Positions 17,647-26,755 are shown, counted from the first letter of the stretch. The stretch: 64,000 nucleotides of DNA from Allorhizobium pseudoryzae (GCF_011046245.1 NZ_CP049241.1:186001-250000), one strand, 5' to 3'. A program made the numbers and translations. The notes: generated from the letters alone by a model not told the origin.

Positions 17647-17769
17647 ATGCTCCGCTCCCCTCCCTCCTTCAGCCTGCTGCAGCAGGCGGCGCTGATCCGC
17701 GTGGCCGCCGCGCTTGTTCTGATCGCCGGCCTTTGGGCGGCGATTGCCTGGGCGGTCGCCTTGCCATGA
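17647..17769 (+). CDS. Small single-span membrane protein (40 aa) leading the zinc-importer operon
   Basis: A 40-codon frame encodes MLRSPPSFSLLQQAALIRV followed by one hydrophobic span (AAALVLIAGLWAAIAWAVA). It starts just after the Zur-like site. Its TGA overlaps an ATG in the aztA frame (ATGA at 17766-17769), so translation may be coupled to aztA. I do not recognise the protein. Possible roles are a leader peptide that opens the aztA initiation region or a small accessory subunit of the transporter. Confidence 0.5.
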   Translation: MLRSPPSFSLLQQAALIRVAAALVLIAGLWAAIAWAVALP

Positions 17770-17789
17770 TACGGGAGATGAGTGGCATC

Positions 17790-18530
17790 ATGAGCACGCC
17801 TGCCCTTTCCCTGCATGACCTGACGGTGACCTATGACCGGCATCCGGCGGTGCATCACCTCTCGGGAACGCTTACCACCGGCAGCCTGACGGCGATTGCC
17901 GGGCCGAACGGGGCGGGCAAATCCACGCTGCTGAAGGCGATCGTCGGCGAGCTTCGGCCTGCGGAAGGCCGGATCGAATACGCCTTTTCGCCACGCGACA
18001 TCGGCTATCTGCCGCAGGCGGCCGAGATCAACCGGCGTTTTCCGATCAACGTGCTGGATACGGTGCTGCTCGGTGACTGGCACCGGAGCGGCGCCCTTGG
18101 CCGGATATCCTCGACCGCCCGCGATCAGGCCCGCGAGGCGCTGTCCGCGGTCGGGCTGGAGGGTTTCGAAAAACGACCGATCGGCTCGCTATCCGCCGGC
18201 CAGTTCCAGCGCGTGCTGTTTGCACGGCTTCTCTTGCAGAATGCCCGGCTGATCCTGCTCGACGAGCCGTTTACCGCGATCGATGCCCGCACCACGCATG
18301 ACCTGCTCGAGATCGTGGCCCGCTGGCATGGCGAGGGCCGCACCGTGGTGGCGGTGCTGCATGACTTCGACCAGGTGCGCACGCATTTCCCGCAGACCCT
18401 ATTGATCGCCCGCGAACTGATCGGCTGGGGACCGACCGAGGAGGTGATGGCACCGGCCAATCTCCTGAAGGCACGCGCCATGGCCGAGCGCTGGGACGAT
18501 ACCGCCGGCATTTGCGAGACGGCGGCATGA
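17790..18530 (+). CDS. aztA: Zinc ABC transporter ATP-binding protein AztA
   Basis: 246 residues with Walker A GPNGAGKST, signature LSAGQ (a variant of LSGGQ), Walker B LILLDEPF and the H-loop LHDFDQ. The N-terminus LSLHDLTVTYDRHPAVHHLSGTL matches AztA, the ATPase of the cluster A-I zinc importer described in Paracoccus. ATG at 17790 was chosen because the family sequence begins there. ATGs at 17766 and 17778 are possible alternatives. It overlaps aztB by four bases (ATGA), and the Zur-like site upstream supports zinc as the substrate. Confidence 0.87.
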   Translation: MSTPALSLHDLTVTYDRHPAVHHLSGTLTTGSLTAIAGPNGAGKSTLLKAIVGELRPAEGRIEYAFSPRDIGYLPQAAEINRRFPINVLDTVLLGDWHRSGALGRISSTARDQAREALSAVGLEGFEKRPIGSLSAGQFQRVLFARLLLQNARLILLDEPFTAIDARTTHDLLEIVARWHGEGRTVVAVLHDFDQVRTHFPQTLLIARELIGWGPTEEVMAPANLLKARAMAERWDDTAGICETAA

Positions 18531-19399
18531 CCCTCTACGACCTCTTTCTCGCCCCGCTTGCCGATTACGGTTTCATGCGCCGGGCGCTCGTCGCGTGCCT
18601 CTGCCTGTCCCTCGGCTGCGGGCCGATCGGCGTCTTCCTGATGATGCGGCGCATGAGCCTGATGGGCGACGCCTTGAGCCATGCGGTGCTGCCGGGGGCT
18701 GCGATCGGCTATCTGGTGGCGGGCTCGCTGTCGCTCACCGCCATGGGGATCGGCGGGCTAATTGCCGGGCTCTCGGTCGCGCTGCTCGCCGGTGCCGTGT
18801 CGCGCGCCACGAGCCTCGCGGAAGATGCCAGTTTTGCCAGTTTTTACCTCACGTCTCTCGCGCTCGGCGTGCTGATCGTCTCGCTGCGCGGCTCCAATAT
18901 CGACCTGCTGCATGTGCTGTTCGGCACCATTCTGGCCATCGATTCCGAGGCGCTGACGCAGATCGGCGTGATCACCTCCGTGACGCTGGTGGCGCTTGCC
19001 ATCATCTACCGGCCGCTGGTGGCGGAGTGCTTCGACCCCGGGTTCCTGCGTGCCGTCGGCGGGCGCGGGCCGCTCTATCACATCGCCTTCCTGGTGCTGG
19101 TGGTGCTGAACCTGGTGGCCAGTTTCCAGGCGCTCGGTACGCTGATGGCGGTTGGCCTGATGATGCTGCCGGCGGCGATCGCGCAGCTCTGGTCGCGCAA
19201 CCTGCCCACCATGCTGGTGATCGCCTCCGGCACCGCGCTCGTTTCCGGTTATCTCGGGCTGATTGCCTCCTACCATCTGGAGCTTGCCTCCGGCCCGACG
19301 ATCATCGTCACCGCCGCCCTCTTCTACGGCCTGTCCATCCTGTTTGCGCCCTCCGGGCTTGCCCGGCGCTATTTCCCCCGCCCGCATCTGACGGGCTAA
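18527..19399 (+). CDS. aztB: Zinc ABC transporter permease AztB
   Basis: 290 residues, ABC-3-type permease with about eight membrane spans. Family landmarks are FMRRALVACLCLSLGCGPIGVFLMMRRMSLMGDALSHAVLPGAAIGY at the N-terminus (the SLMGDALSHAVLPG coupling motif) and ALGTLMAVGLMMLPAAIAQLW later. It forms the inner-membrane channel for zinc together with AztA. ATG at 18527 overlaps the aztA stop. The gene is followed 17 bp later by aztC with a good AAGGAG site. Confidence 0.87.
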   Translation: MTLYDLFLAPLADYGFMRRALVACLCLSLGCGPIGVFLMMRRMSLMGDALSHAVLPGAAIGYLVAGSLSLTAMGIGGLIAGLSVALLAGAVSRATSLAEDASFASFYLTSLALGVLIVSLRGSNIDLLHVLFGTILAIDSEALTQIGVITSVTLVALAIIYRPLVAECFDPGFLRAVGGRGPLYHIAFLVLVVLNLVASFQALGTLMAVGLMMLPAAIAQLWSRNLPTMLVIASGTALVSGYLGLIASYHLELASGPTIIVTAALFYGLSILFAPSGLARRYFPRPHLTG

Positions 19400-19416
19400 C
19401 CCGAAGGAGACGTTCC

Positions 19417-20316
19417 ATGTCACTCCGCCCCCTGCTGCTTGCCGCTGCCGCCATTCCGGCGATCCTTGCCTTCAGCGCCCCGGTTTCCGCCGCCGAGCTG
19501 AAGGCGGTCGCCTCCTTCACCGTGCTTGCCGACGTGGTCCACCAGGTGGGCGGCGACAAGGTGCGCGTGGCGACGCTCGTCGGCCCCGATGGCGATCCCC
19601 ATGAATTCGAACCCTCGCCGAGCGATGCGAAGAAGCTGAAGGAAGCCGATGTCGTCTTCGTCAGCGGTGAGGGCCTGGAAGGCTGGATGGACCGGCTGAT
19701 TTCCGCCTCCGGCTTCAAGGGCAAGCCGGTCACCGTTTCGGAAGGCGTCAACACCCGCACCATGGAAGAGGACGGCAAGACGGTCACCGATCCGCATGTG
19801 TGGAACAGCCCGGTCAATGTGAAGGTCTGGGTCGCCAATATCGAAAAGGCGCTCTCCGCTGCCGATCCGGCCGATGCCGCCACCTTCAAGACCAATGCCG
19901 AGGCCTATACGAAGAAGCTCGACGCCATGGACGCCTATGCGCGCGACAAAATCGGCAAGATCCCGGAAGACCGCCGCAAGGTGCTGACCAGCCACGACGC
20001 CTTCGGTTACTTCGGCCGGGAATACAAGGTCACCTTCCTCGCACCGCTCGGCGTCTCCACCGAAAGTGAGGCGTCCGCCACCGATGTCGCCAAGCTGATC
20101 GACCAGATCAAGGCCGAACATGTGAAGGTGTATTTCTTCGAAAACTCCAACGATCCGCGCCTCGTCAAGCAGGTGGCAAAGGCAACCGGCGCCGAACCGG
20201 GCGGCGAACTCTACGTCGAATCGCTCTCCAAGCCGAAGGGCCCAACCCCGACCTATGAAAAGATGTTCCGCTTCAACGTGGATCAGCTGGCGGGCGCGAT
20301 GAGCAAGGGCAGCTGA
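19417..20316 (+). CDS. aztC: Periplasmic zinc-binding protein AztC
   Basis: 299 residues, cluster A-I metal receptor. A signal peptide ends ...FSAPVSAAE. Metal ligands in view are His62 (GDPHEFEPSP), His127 (TDPHVWNSP) and His193 (TSHDAFGYFG). The fourth ligand, usually Asp in an LYSDxLS motif, seems to be Glu268 (LYVESLS). The His-rich loop of ZnuA proteins is absent, which is the AztC pattern. AztC is normally loaded by the chaperone AztD, but no aztD follows here. The gene is closed by a rhizobial palindromic element. Confidence 0.85.
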   Translation: MSLRPLLLAAAAIPAILAFSAPVSAAELKAVASFTVLADVVHQVGGDKVRVATLVGPDGDPHEFEPSPSDAKKLKEADVVFVSGEGLEGWMDRLISASGFKGKPVTVSEGVNTRTMEEDGKTVTDPHVWNSPVNVKVWVANIEKALSAADPADAATFKTNAEAYTKKLDAMDAYARDKIGKIPEDRRKVLTSHDAFGYFGREYKVTFLAPLGVSTESEASATDVAKLIDQIKAEHVKVYFFENSNDPRLVKQVAKATGAEPGGELYVESLSKPKGPTPTYEKMFRFNVDQLAGAMSKGS

Positions 20317-20372
20317 GGTTTCTCTGAGGGGGCACCCTCGGAGCGCTTTGCCCCTCACCCTCTGAAAGCCCA

Positions 20373-20513
20373 GCCCCTCACCCTAACCCTCTCCCCGCTA
20401 GGCGGGGAGAGGGGACCAGCCCCGTTGCAACGTCGCAACTGGTGGAAAACCGCGCGGCATATCCCTTCTCCCCGCTTGGCGGGGAGAAGGTGGCGGCAGC
20501 CGGATGAGGGGCT
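20373..20513. repeat. Rhizobial intergenic palindromic element (RIME-like)
   Basis: About 141 bp bounded by AGCCCCTCACCC and its near inverse GGATGAGGGGCT. Inside are two 12-bp hairpins with almost the same sequence: 20387-20398/20402-20413 and 20464-20475/20479-20490. A partial third copy of the end motif (CCCCTCACCC) is at 20351. This structure is typical of the mosaic palindromes scattered between genes in Rhizobiaceae. It may act as a transcript 3' end for both aztC and the convergent gene. Confidence 0.75.
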
Positions 20514-20534
20514 ATGAGCCGAAACCGCCGTCTC

Positions 20535-20843
20535 TCACACCTCCAGATCGAACACCAGAAGCCCCGCAAGCCCGCCGTCGCAGGCGGCGACGATGCGGTC
20601 GCCGACGGCCATGTGGTCGGGATGGGCGAGGTAGGCGTCGCGGGCCGCCGCATCCTCGAAGGTGACGGCGAAACCATCGCGGAAGCCGCCGCTCAGGCCC
20701 TCCGGCGAGACATTCGGACCCGTCTTGATGCTGACGATGCCGGGGATGATCGCTTGGAGTTTTGCGAGATCCTCGAAGATCGATTGCTTGTCGGCGGCCG
20801 GCAGCGATGCCTTCAGCCTCAGAAATACGCAGTGCAGGATCAT
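20535..20843 (-). CDS. Dabb (stress-responsive A/B barrel) domain protein
   Basis: 102 residues: MILHCVFLRLKASLPAADKQ, GIVSIKTGPNVSPEGLSGGF, RDGFAVTFEDAAARDAYLAHPDH. This is the small Dabb ferredoxin-like barrel, usually a homodimer. Plant members respond to stress; bacterial roles are mostly unknown. ATG at 20843 is set by the start of the domain. It lies just downstream of rnhA on the same strand, 46 bp away, so it may be the last gene of the ispH-thrB-rnhA run. Confidence 0.85.
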   Translation of the reverse strand: MILHCVFLRLKASLPAADKQSIFEDLAKLQAIIPGIVSIKTGPNVSPEGLSGGFRDGFAVTFEDAAARDAYLAHPDHMAVGDRIVAACDGGLAGLLVFDLEV

Positions 20844-20889
20844 GGTCTTCCTCCCTCGCCTTGCCGTGCCCCTGAAGAGGTCACGGTCT

Positions 20890-21332
<443 letters not shown>

Positions 21333-21336
<4 letters not shown>

Positions 21337-22304
21337 GGGGCGATCTCCAGCCCGTATTCGGTGGGCGAGACGATGGCGCGGTGGAAGCGCAACTTCTTCA
21401 GGTATTCGAGCGGGTCCTTCTTGACCACCAGCGCGCCCTCCGGCGTCATCTGCCAGTCATAAAGGCGGGTGAGGAAGAACCGCAGCGCCGAGCCGCGGGC
21501 GAGAATCGGCAGCGCCGCCTGTTCATCCACTGAGAGCGGCCGCACCGCCTGGTAACCGGCGAGCATCGCCGCACCCTTGGCGAAATTGTACGAACCATCC
21601 GGCTGGAAACACCAGGCGTTCAGGCAGATCGCCACGTCATAGGCGAGCAGGTCATTGCAGGCGAAGTAGAAATCGATGAGTCCGGAAAGCCGGTCCCCGA
21701 GGAAAAACACGTTGTCCTGGAAGAGATCCGCGTGGATGACGCCGGCCGGCAGATGTCTGGGCCAATGGCCGGAGAGATAATCGAGCTCGTCGCCGATTTC
21801 CGCTTCCAGCCCCTCCTGCACCTCGTCGGCGCGGGCGGCGGCCTTCTGCCACAGCTCGATCCAGCCATCGAGCGAGAGCGCATTGGGGCGGCGGATGGCA
21901 AAATCGGCCGCGGCCAGATGCATTTCGGCGAGCGCGCGGCCCACCTGTTCGCAATGGGCAGCATCCGGTTTTCTGAGCCACATGCCTTCGAGAAAGGAGA
22001 TGAGCGCTGCCGGACGGCCGGACAGCTCTCCCGTCAGCTTTCCGTCATGGCGCGGCAAAGGCAGCGGGCAGGACAGGCCCTTTTCCGCCAGATGCTGCAT
22101 GAGGCCGAGGAAAAACGGCAGGTCGCCGGCATCCACCCGCTTTTCGTAGAGCGTCAGGATCAGCGGATCCTTCGTGGTGTGCAGCAGGAAGTTGGAGTTC
22201 TCCACCCCTTCGGCAATGCCCTTGTAGGAGGTGAGGTCTCCCACATCATACTGGGCGAGGAAGGCCCTCAGATCGGTCTCGCTGATATCGGTATAGACGG
22301 CCAA
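21333..22304 (-). CDS. thrB: Homoserine kinase, type II (probable TTG start)
   Basis: 323 residues. An aminoglycoside-phosphotransferase-fold kinase with the catalytic loop [14 protein letters not shown] and metal-binding LIDFYFAC, phosphorylating homoserine to feed ThrC. Rhizobial orthologues start MAVYTDIS. Here that corresponds to TTG at 22304, with GGGGCAGGA just upstream. The frame continues further 5' (to 22364) but that part reads as unrelated sequence. Together with thrC this makes two threonine-pathway genes in the window with likely TTG starts. Confidence 0.92.
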
Positions 22305-22493
22305 TGGTCCTGCCCCTGCAACTGTGCGGCTGATCACCCAGCCAGTCTTGCACAAGGCATACACAGGGGGATGGCAGACTGGCTAGTCCCATGGAGGGGA
22401 TGGGCACAGGATTTGCGGGAGCCTTCTATGATCACCGGTCGCCGCGGTCCAGGCATCTCTCCTCAAGTGCTTTCATTTCCGCTGCAGAAGCTG

Positions 22494-22895
22494 TCATTGA
22501 GGCATCTCGCTCATTTGACGCCGCGCAGCCTGCGCCAGGAAACCGGAGCGAGTCAGGCCATGGGCCTGCGCATAGGCATCGATCTTCTCCAGCACGTCCT
22601 CCGGCAGGGTGATGTTCAATCGGACCGCCTTTTTTGCCTGGTTTTTCAGCGGCACAAGCACGGCGACCGCATCCCTGTTGTCCTGCACCGACATGACCTC
22701 TTCCAGCGAAGACGGCTCGGGGATTGCCTCGCCATCCTCGATCATGCCCTCGACATGGAATGCAAGCGCCTCCTCCGCCATACGGCGGGCGTCATCGAGA
22801 TCAGTGCCTGCCGTGATCACGCCGGGAAAATCGGGAAAGGATACGCCGTAATCGCTGTCCGGGTCCTTATGGATCAAGCCGATAAAGTTACGCAT
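22494..22895 (-). CDS. hicB: HicB antitoxin
   Basis: 133 residues: an N-terminal HicB RNase-H-like domain (IGLIHKDPDSDYGVSFPDFPGVITAGTDLDDARRMAEEAL) and a C-terminal ribbon-helix-helix DNA-binding region (KKAVRLNITLPEDVLEKIDAYAQAHGLTRSGFLAQAAR). It neutralises HicA and represses the operon. The start lies four bases after the hicA stop, so the genes are coupled in the toxin-first order. The pair is inserted between ispH and thrB, which are otherwise neighbours in rhizobia. Confidence 0.93.
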   Translation of the reverse strand: MRNFIGLIHKDPDSDYGVSFPDFPGVITAGTDLDDARRMAEEALAFHVEGMIEDGEAIPEPSSLEEVMSVQDNRDAVAVLVPLKNQAKKAVRLNITLPEDVLEKIDAYAQAHGLTRSGFLAQAARRQMSEMPQ

Positions 22896-22899
22896 GGGG

Positions 22900-23088
22900 T
22901 TACCTCAGCTTCAATGCCGCCTGCTTCTCGATATTCTTCAATGTGCCGATCGGAATATCCCGCTTCGGATGGGGCACTGTCACGCGTCCCGGCTTCGTGT
23001 CATGCTTGAACTGGACATGACTGCCCCTGGTGGTCACCTCATACCACCCGTCTGCGCGCAGAGCGGCAATGACATCCGAGCTTCTCAT
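22900..23088 (-). CDS. hicA: HicA toxin (mRNA interferase)
   Basis: 62 residues of the double-stranded-RNA-binding-like HicA fold. The catalytic histidine is His24 in RGSHVQFKHD, followed by VTVPHPKRDIPIGTLKNIEKQA. It cleaves mRNA when free of HicB. ATG at 23088 aligns with the family start (MRSSDVIAALRADGW). An inverted repeat at 23101-23113 lies directly upstream and is the likely HicB operator. Everything needed for activity appears intact, unlike the second HicAB locus at 35 kb. Confidence 0.92.
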   Translation of the reverse strand: MRSSDVIAALRADGWYEVTTRGSHVQFKHDTKPGRVTVPHPKRDIPIGTLKNIEKQAALKLR

Positions 23089-23100
23089 GGCAGAACTATA

Positions 23101-23113
23101 CACACGGAGTGTG
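23101..23113. promoter_or_regulatory. Likely hicAB operator
   Basis: CACAC-GGA-GTGTG, a perfect 5-bp inverted repeat, sits 13-25 bp upstream of the hicA start. HicB antitoxins with ribbon-helix-helix domains bind such palindromes to autoregulate. Inferred from position and symmetry. Confidence 0.5.
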
Positions 23114-23199
23114 CGTTTTCAATAAAGGACCGATTGCTTAGGCTTCGCCCGACCGTTCCCGGCTGCCGTCCTGGCCGCTCGCTCAGGCGCCGGCGCTGC

Positions 23200-24204
23200 T
23201 CACCCGTTCACCCAGGCCATGTCCTCGCGGGTGAGTTCGATGCTGCGCAGTTCGCGGTTGACGAGGAAGTGCTCGTTCTCTTCCGCCGTGATCGCGAGTT
23301 CCACCTTGGCGTCGAAACGCGCGCGGAAGGCTTCGATGATCTCGTCGACGATGACTTCCGGTGCGGACGCGCCGGCGGAGATGCCGAGCGTGCGGATATC
23401 GCCCACCTGGTCCCAGTCGATTTCGGAGGCGCGCTGGACGAGCAGGGAGCGGGTGGCACCGGCGCGCAGGGCCACTTCCACCAGCCGCTTGGAGTTGGAG
23501 GAATTCGGCGCGCCGACGACGATGAAGAGGTCACAGCCCGGTGCTGCCTGCTTGACCGCCTCCTGGCGGTTGGTCGTGGCGTAACAAATGCTGTCGGCCG
23601 CGGGTGCGGTGAGGTTCGGGAACCGTTCCTGCAGCTTGGCAATGACCCCGGCGGTATCATCCACCGAAAGCGTCGTCTGCGTGACATAGCCGAGATTGTC
23701 CGGATCGGCCGGCTGATAGGCCTCGGCATCCTCGACCGTCTCGATCAGCGAGACGGTGCCCTCCGGCAGTTGCCCCATGGTGCCGATCACTTCCGGATGG
23801 CCGGCATGGCCGATCAGCACCACGTGGCGGCCGAGGCGCTGGTGGCGCATGGCCTGCTTGTGCACCTTGGAGACCAGCGGACAGGTGGCATCGAGATAGA
23901 AAAGATTGCGCGATTGCGCGTCTTCCGGCACGGATTTCGGCACGCCATGGGCGGAAAAGACCACCGGCTGTTGGCGATGCTCTTCCGGGATCTCGTTCAG
24001 TTCCTCAACGAAGATCGCGCCCTTCGCCTCCAGGCCCTCGACCACATAGCGGTTGTGCACGATCTCGTGGCGTACATAGACCGGCGCGCCATAGGCTTTC
24101 AGCGCCAGAACGACGATCTGGATCGCCCGATCGACGCCGGCGCAAAAGCCGCGCGGTCCGCACAGGCGGATGGTCAGCGGCGGTCGGTTCACATGCATGT
24201 TCAT
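23200..24204 (-). CDS. ispH: 4-hydroxy-3-methylbut-2-enyl diphosphate reductase
   Basis: 334 residues. The three iron-sulfur cysteines are Cys21 ([14 protein letters not shown]), Cys108 ([12 protein letters not shown]) and Cys207 ([10 protein letters not shown]). Substrate-binding histidines lie in EIVHNRYVV and [12 protein letters not shown]. It catalyses the last step of the non-mevalonate isoprenoid pathway, making IPP and DMAPP with a [4Fe-4S] cluster. ATG at 24204 is used; ATG at 24198 is an alternative. It is five bases downstream of the DUF1304 gene on the same strand. Confidence 0.97.
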   Translation of the reverse strand: MNMHVNRPPLTIRLCGPRGFCAGVDRAIQIVVLALKAYGAPVYVRHEIVHNRYVVEGLEAKGAIFVEELNEIPEEHRQQPVVFSAHGVPKSVPEDAQSRNLFYLDATCPLVSKVHKQAMRHQRLGRHVVLIGHAGHPEVIGTMGQLPEGTVSLIETVEDAEAYQPADPDNLGYVTQTTLSVDDTAGVIAKLQERFPNLTAPAADSICYATTNRQEAVKQAAPGCDLFIVVGAPNSSNSKRLVEVALRAGATRSLLVQRASEIDWDQVGDIRTLGISAGASAPEVIVDEIIEAFRARFDAKVELAITAEENEHFLVNRELRSIELTREDMAWVNG

Positions 24205-24208
24205 TCAG

Positions 24209-24574
24209 TCAACCCGCAATCAGGACGGCAAGAAGGGCAAGCCCCGCCGGAAGCGCCTGAATGACGAAGATCTTCCGCGAGGCCGTTGCTCCCCCATATA
24301 GGCCAGCGACCAGCACGCAGCCAATAAAAAACAATTTGAGCTGGACGGCGAAGGCCGGATCGGGATGCAGGAGCGCCCAAATGAGGCCCGCCGCCAGAAA
24401 CCCGTTGTAGAGGCCCTGGTTGGCAGCCATCACCTTCGTCATCTCCGCACGCTCCGGCGACAGGGCAAACGCCTTGCGACCCTGCGGTTTCGTCCAGAGA
24501 AACATTTCGAGCACGAGAATATAGATGTGCTCCAGTGCGACCAGCGCCACCAGCAGGTTCGAAACGACCGTCAT
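24209..24574 (-). CDS. DUF1304 membrane protein
   Basis: 121 residues with four predicted membrane spans (LLVALVALEHIYILVLEMFLW, GLYNGFLAAGLIWALL, LKLFFIGCVLVAGLYGG, IQALPAGLALLAVLI) and the DUF1304 motif ALEHIYILVLEMFLW. Function unknown. It sits between surf1 and ispH on the same strand. The ATG at 24574 begins the first membrane span; the upstream in-frame extension is not family-like. Confidence 0.85.
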   Translation of the reverse strand: MTVVSNLLVALVALEHIYILVLEMFLWTKPQGRKAFALSPERAEMTKVMAANQGLYNGFLAAGLIWALLHPDPAFAVQLKLFFIGCVLVAGLYGGATASRKIFVIQALPAGLALLAVLIAG

Positions 24575-24624
24575 CCATTCCCCCAACGGTTGAAGGGCGC
24601 GGCCGTCCACGCCGCCCCTTGCCT

Positions 24625-25344
24625 TTATGTCTTGCGCCTAAACAGCATCAGGCCGCTCACCGCCACCAGAGCGGCGGCCAGACCATACCAGGTCACCGCA
24701 TATTGCAGGTGGTTGTTGGGCAGGTCGAACTGCGTCACACCCCCCTTCGGCAGCCCACCCGGATTGGCAACACGCGCATCCGCGTCGACGAAGAAGGGCA
24801 GCACCTCGGCGGGGGTGAGGCCCACGCTCGTCGTCATGACCTGCCAGTCCTTCCAGTAGAAGATGTTTTTTGCCGGTTCGTTGTCCGGCAAAAGCGAGGA
24901 CGGCTTGGCCTCCAGGCGGGCGCGGACATAACCGGTGAGGGTGACTTCGCCGGGCACCTGCCCTGCGGCGCGCTTTCCCGCCTCCTTCAGGTCATAGGGC
25001 ACGAAACCGCGATTGACCCAGAGCTGGCGGCCATCGGCGAGCGCGAGCGGCGTATAGATGTAAAAGCCGCTCTGTCCTTCGAAGGTGGCAAAGAAGTGCC
25101 GCTCGCGGCTGTGATCGAAGGTGCCGCTGACCCGCACATGCAGGTATTCGGCATCCTCGCCCTTCGCCATCACCTGTTCGGCCTCGGTCAGATCGAGGGG
25201 CTCTGCATTGCGGCGGCTGTCGATCTGGGCCAGCAGGCTTTCCTTCCAATGGAGTCGCTGCACCTGCCAGGTGCCGAGCGACAGGAGGATGGCGAGCATG
25301 ACCAGCACGACCGCCCCGGTGACGAACGCCTTCGTTCTGCTCAT
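24625..25344 (-). CDS. surf1: SURF1-family cytochrome oxidase assembly protein
   Basis: 239 residues with the SURF1 layout: an N-terminal span (VTGAVVLVMLAILLSLGTWQVQRLHWK), a periplasmic beta domain (VRVSGTFDHSR, GQSGFYIYTPLALADGRQLWVNRGFVP) and a C-terminal span (LQYAVTWYGLAAALVAVSGLML). SURF1 assists heme a insertion into subunit I of aa3-type oxidases. It lies at the end of the cta cluster, 13 bp downstream of DUF983. The start at 25344 follows from the position of the first span. Confidence 0.92.
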   Translation of the reverse strand: MSRTKAFVTGAVVLVMLAILLSLGTWQVQRLHWKESLLAQIDSRRNAEPLDLTEAEQVMAKGEDAEYLHVRVSGTFDHSRERHFFATFEGQSGFYIYTPLALADGRQLWVNRGFVPYDLKEAGKRAAGQVPGEVTLTGYVRARLEAKPSSLLPDNEPAKNIFYWKDWQVMTTSVGLTPAEVLPFFVDADARVANPGGLPKGGVTQFDLPNNHLQYAVTWYGLAAALVAVSGLMLFRRKT

Positions 25345-25357
25345 CGACGCATCGGGC

Positions 25358-25741
25358 TTACTCGCGGTCAATCCGGCCCTCGCTGGCATTGTGCTTGTAC
25401 TGCAGCGCAATCAGCAGGCCTTTCAGCGCCCGCAGGCTGCCGAGGCAGACGATGACCGCAAAGGGCAGCGTGACGAGAAAATGCAGCCAGACGGTCGGAT
25501 GGAAGGTGAACTCGAACCAGAGCGCAAAACCGACCACCAGAAAACCGACGAGCAGCATGACGAAGACCGCCGGGCCATCGCCGGCATCGGCAAAACCATA
25601 GTCGAGCCCGCAGGCGGTGCAGCGCGGCTTCACCTTCAGCAGACCATCGAACAGCCGGCCCTGGCCGCAGCGGGGGCAATGGCCGCGAAGCCCCGTGGAG
25701 ACGGCATCCTGCGGCGGATAATGGGCTTCGTCCTTCGGCAT
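25358..25741 (-). CDS. DUF983 zinc-ribbon membrane protein
   Basis: 127 residues. A zinc ribbon (CPRCGQGRLF and CTACGLDYG, two C-x2-C pairs) precedes two membrane spans (GPAVFVMLLVGFLVVGFALWFEF and WLHFLVTLPFAVIVCLGSL). DUF983 genes are regularly found between ctaE and surf1 in alphaproteobacteria and are presumed to help oxidase biogenesis. The exact role is not known to me. Confidence 0.88.
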   Translation of the reverse strand: MPKDEAHYPPQDAVSTGLRGHCPRCGQGRLFDGLLKVKPRCTACGLDYGFADAGDGPAVFVMLLVGFLVVGFALWFEFTFHPTVWLHFLVTLPFAVIVCLGSLRALKGLLIALQYKHNASEGRIDRE

Positions 25742-25796
25742 GCGGTCGATCCTTTCGGCGGGCGTGAGCGGGCACCTGATGGGAGGAGCCTAACGG

Positions 25797-25822
25797 AAAA
25801 GGGGCGGTTCCGGCCCGCCCCT
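25797..25822 (-). terminator. Probable terminator after ctaE
   Basis: An 8-bp GC-rich stem (25800-25807 with 25815-25822) is followed on the minus strand by UUUU (plus-strand AAAA at 25797-25800). It could end or attenuate the ctaCDB-coxF-ctaG-ctaE transcript before DUF983 and surf1. Confidence 0.65.
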
Positions 25823-25850
25823 CCCATTGTCAACGGTTCAGGTCGCCGGC

Positions 25851-26726
25851 TCAATGCGCCAGCGGCGCGCCCCAGCCACCCCAGATGTAGATGGCGAAGA
25901 AGAGGAAGAGCCAGACCACGTCCACGAAATGCCAGTACCAGGCAGCGGCTTCGAAGCCGAAATGTTTCTGCGGGGTGAAGCCGCCATTGACCGCGCGGAT
26001 CAGGCAGACCAGCAGGAAGATGGTGCCGACGAAGACGTGGAACCCATGGAAACCGGTCGACATGAAGAAGGTCGCGCCATAGATCGAGTTCTTGAAGTCG
26101 AATGGCGCGTGCATGTATTCGTAGACCTGCACGAAGGAGAACAGCACGCCAAGCACCACCGTCAGCGCCAGGCCGTTCACCAGGCCCTTGCGGTCATTGT
26201 GCAGGAGCGCGTGGTGCGCCCAGGTGACACAGGTGCCGGAGAGAAGCAGGATCACCGTGTTGTAGAGCGGCAGGTGCCAGGGATCGAGAACCTCGATGCC
26301 CTTCGGCGGCCACTGACCACCGGTCGCGCCGACGCGGCTCGCCTGGATCGCTTCGTTGGCATAGAGGCTCGCATCGAAGAAGGCCCAGAACCAGGCGACG
26401 AAGAACATCACTTCGGAGGCGATGAACATGATCATGCCGTAACGCAGATGCAGCGACACGACACGGGTATGGTGGCCTTCGCGACCTTCCTTGATCGTAT
26501 CGGCCCACCAGCCGACCATGGTGTAGATCAGGATGGCAAGGCCGATGAAGAAGAGCCACGGATGGGCGAAGTTCAGGCCGAACATGTGGAAGGTGCCGCC
26601 ATGCAGGTACCGCATGTAACCGACACCGCCGAAGGTGACAATGAAGGCACCGACCGAGGCCATCAGCGGCCAGATGCTCGGGTCTATGATATGGTAGTCG
26701 TGGTTCTTTTGATGCGCTTCCGCCAT
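25851..26726 (-). CDS. ctaE: Cytochrome c oxidase subunit III
   Basis: 291 residues with seven membrane spans and the CoxIII landmarks HPWLFFIGLAIL, MFFVAWFWAFFDASLY, WPPKGIEVLDPW and FMSTGFHGFHVFVGTIFL, ending WYWHFVDVVWLFLFFAIYIWGG. It stabilises the catalytic core of the aa3 oxidase in the inner membrane. It is the last subunit gene of the cta cluster, separated from ctaG by a 62-bp gap containing a stem-loop. Confidence 0.97.
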   Translation of the reverse strand: MAEAHQKNHDYHIIDPSIWPLMASVGAFIVTFGGVGYMRYLHGGTFHMFGLNFAHPWLFFIGLAILIYTMVGWWADTIKEGREGHHTRVVSLHLRYGMIMFIASEVMFFVAWFWAFFDASLYANEAIQASRVGATGGQWPPKGIEVLDPWHLPLYNTVILLLSGTCVTWAHHALLHNDRKGLVNGLALTVVLGVLFSFVQVYEYMHAPFDFKNSIYGATFFMSTGFHGFHVFVGTIFLLVCLIRAVNGGFTPQKHFGFEAAAWYWHFVDVVWLFLFFAIYIWGGWGAPLAH

Positions 26727-26755
26727 GTGATCAGTCCCCGAAGTTTCTCCTCAAA

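Noticed and set aside
20351..20513. CRISPR array
   Set aside because: The repeated GC-rich hairpins are only two, unevenly spaced and self-complementary over their length, with no regular spacers. They fit a rhizobial intergenic palindrome.
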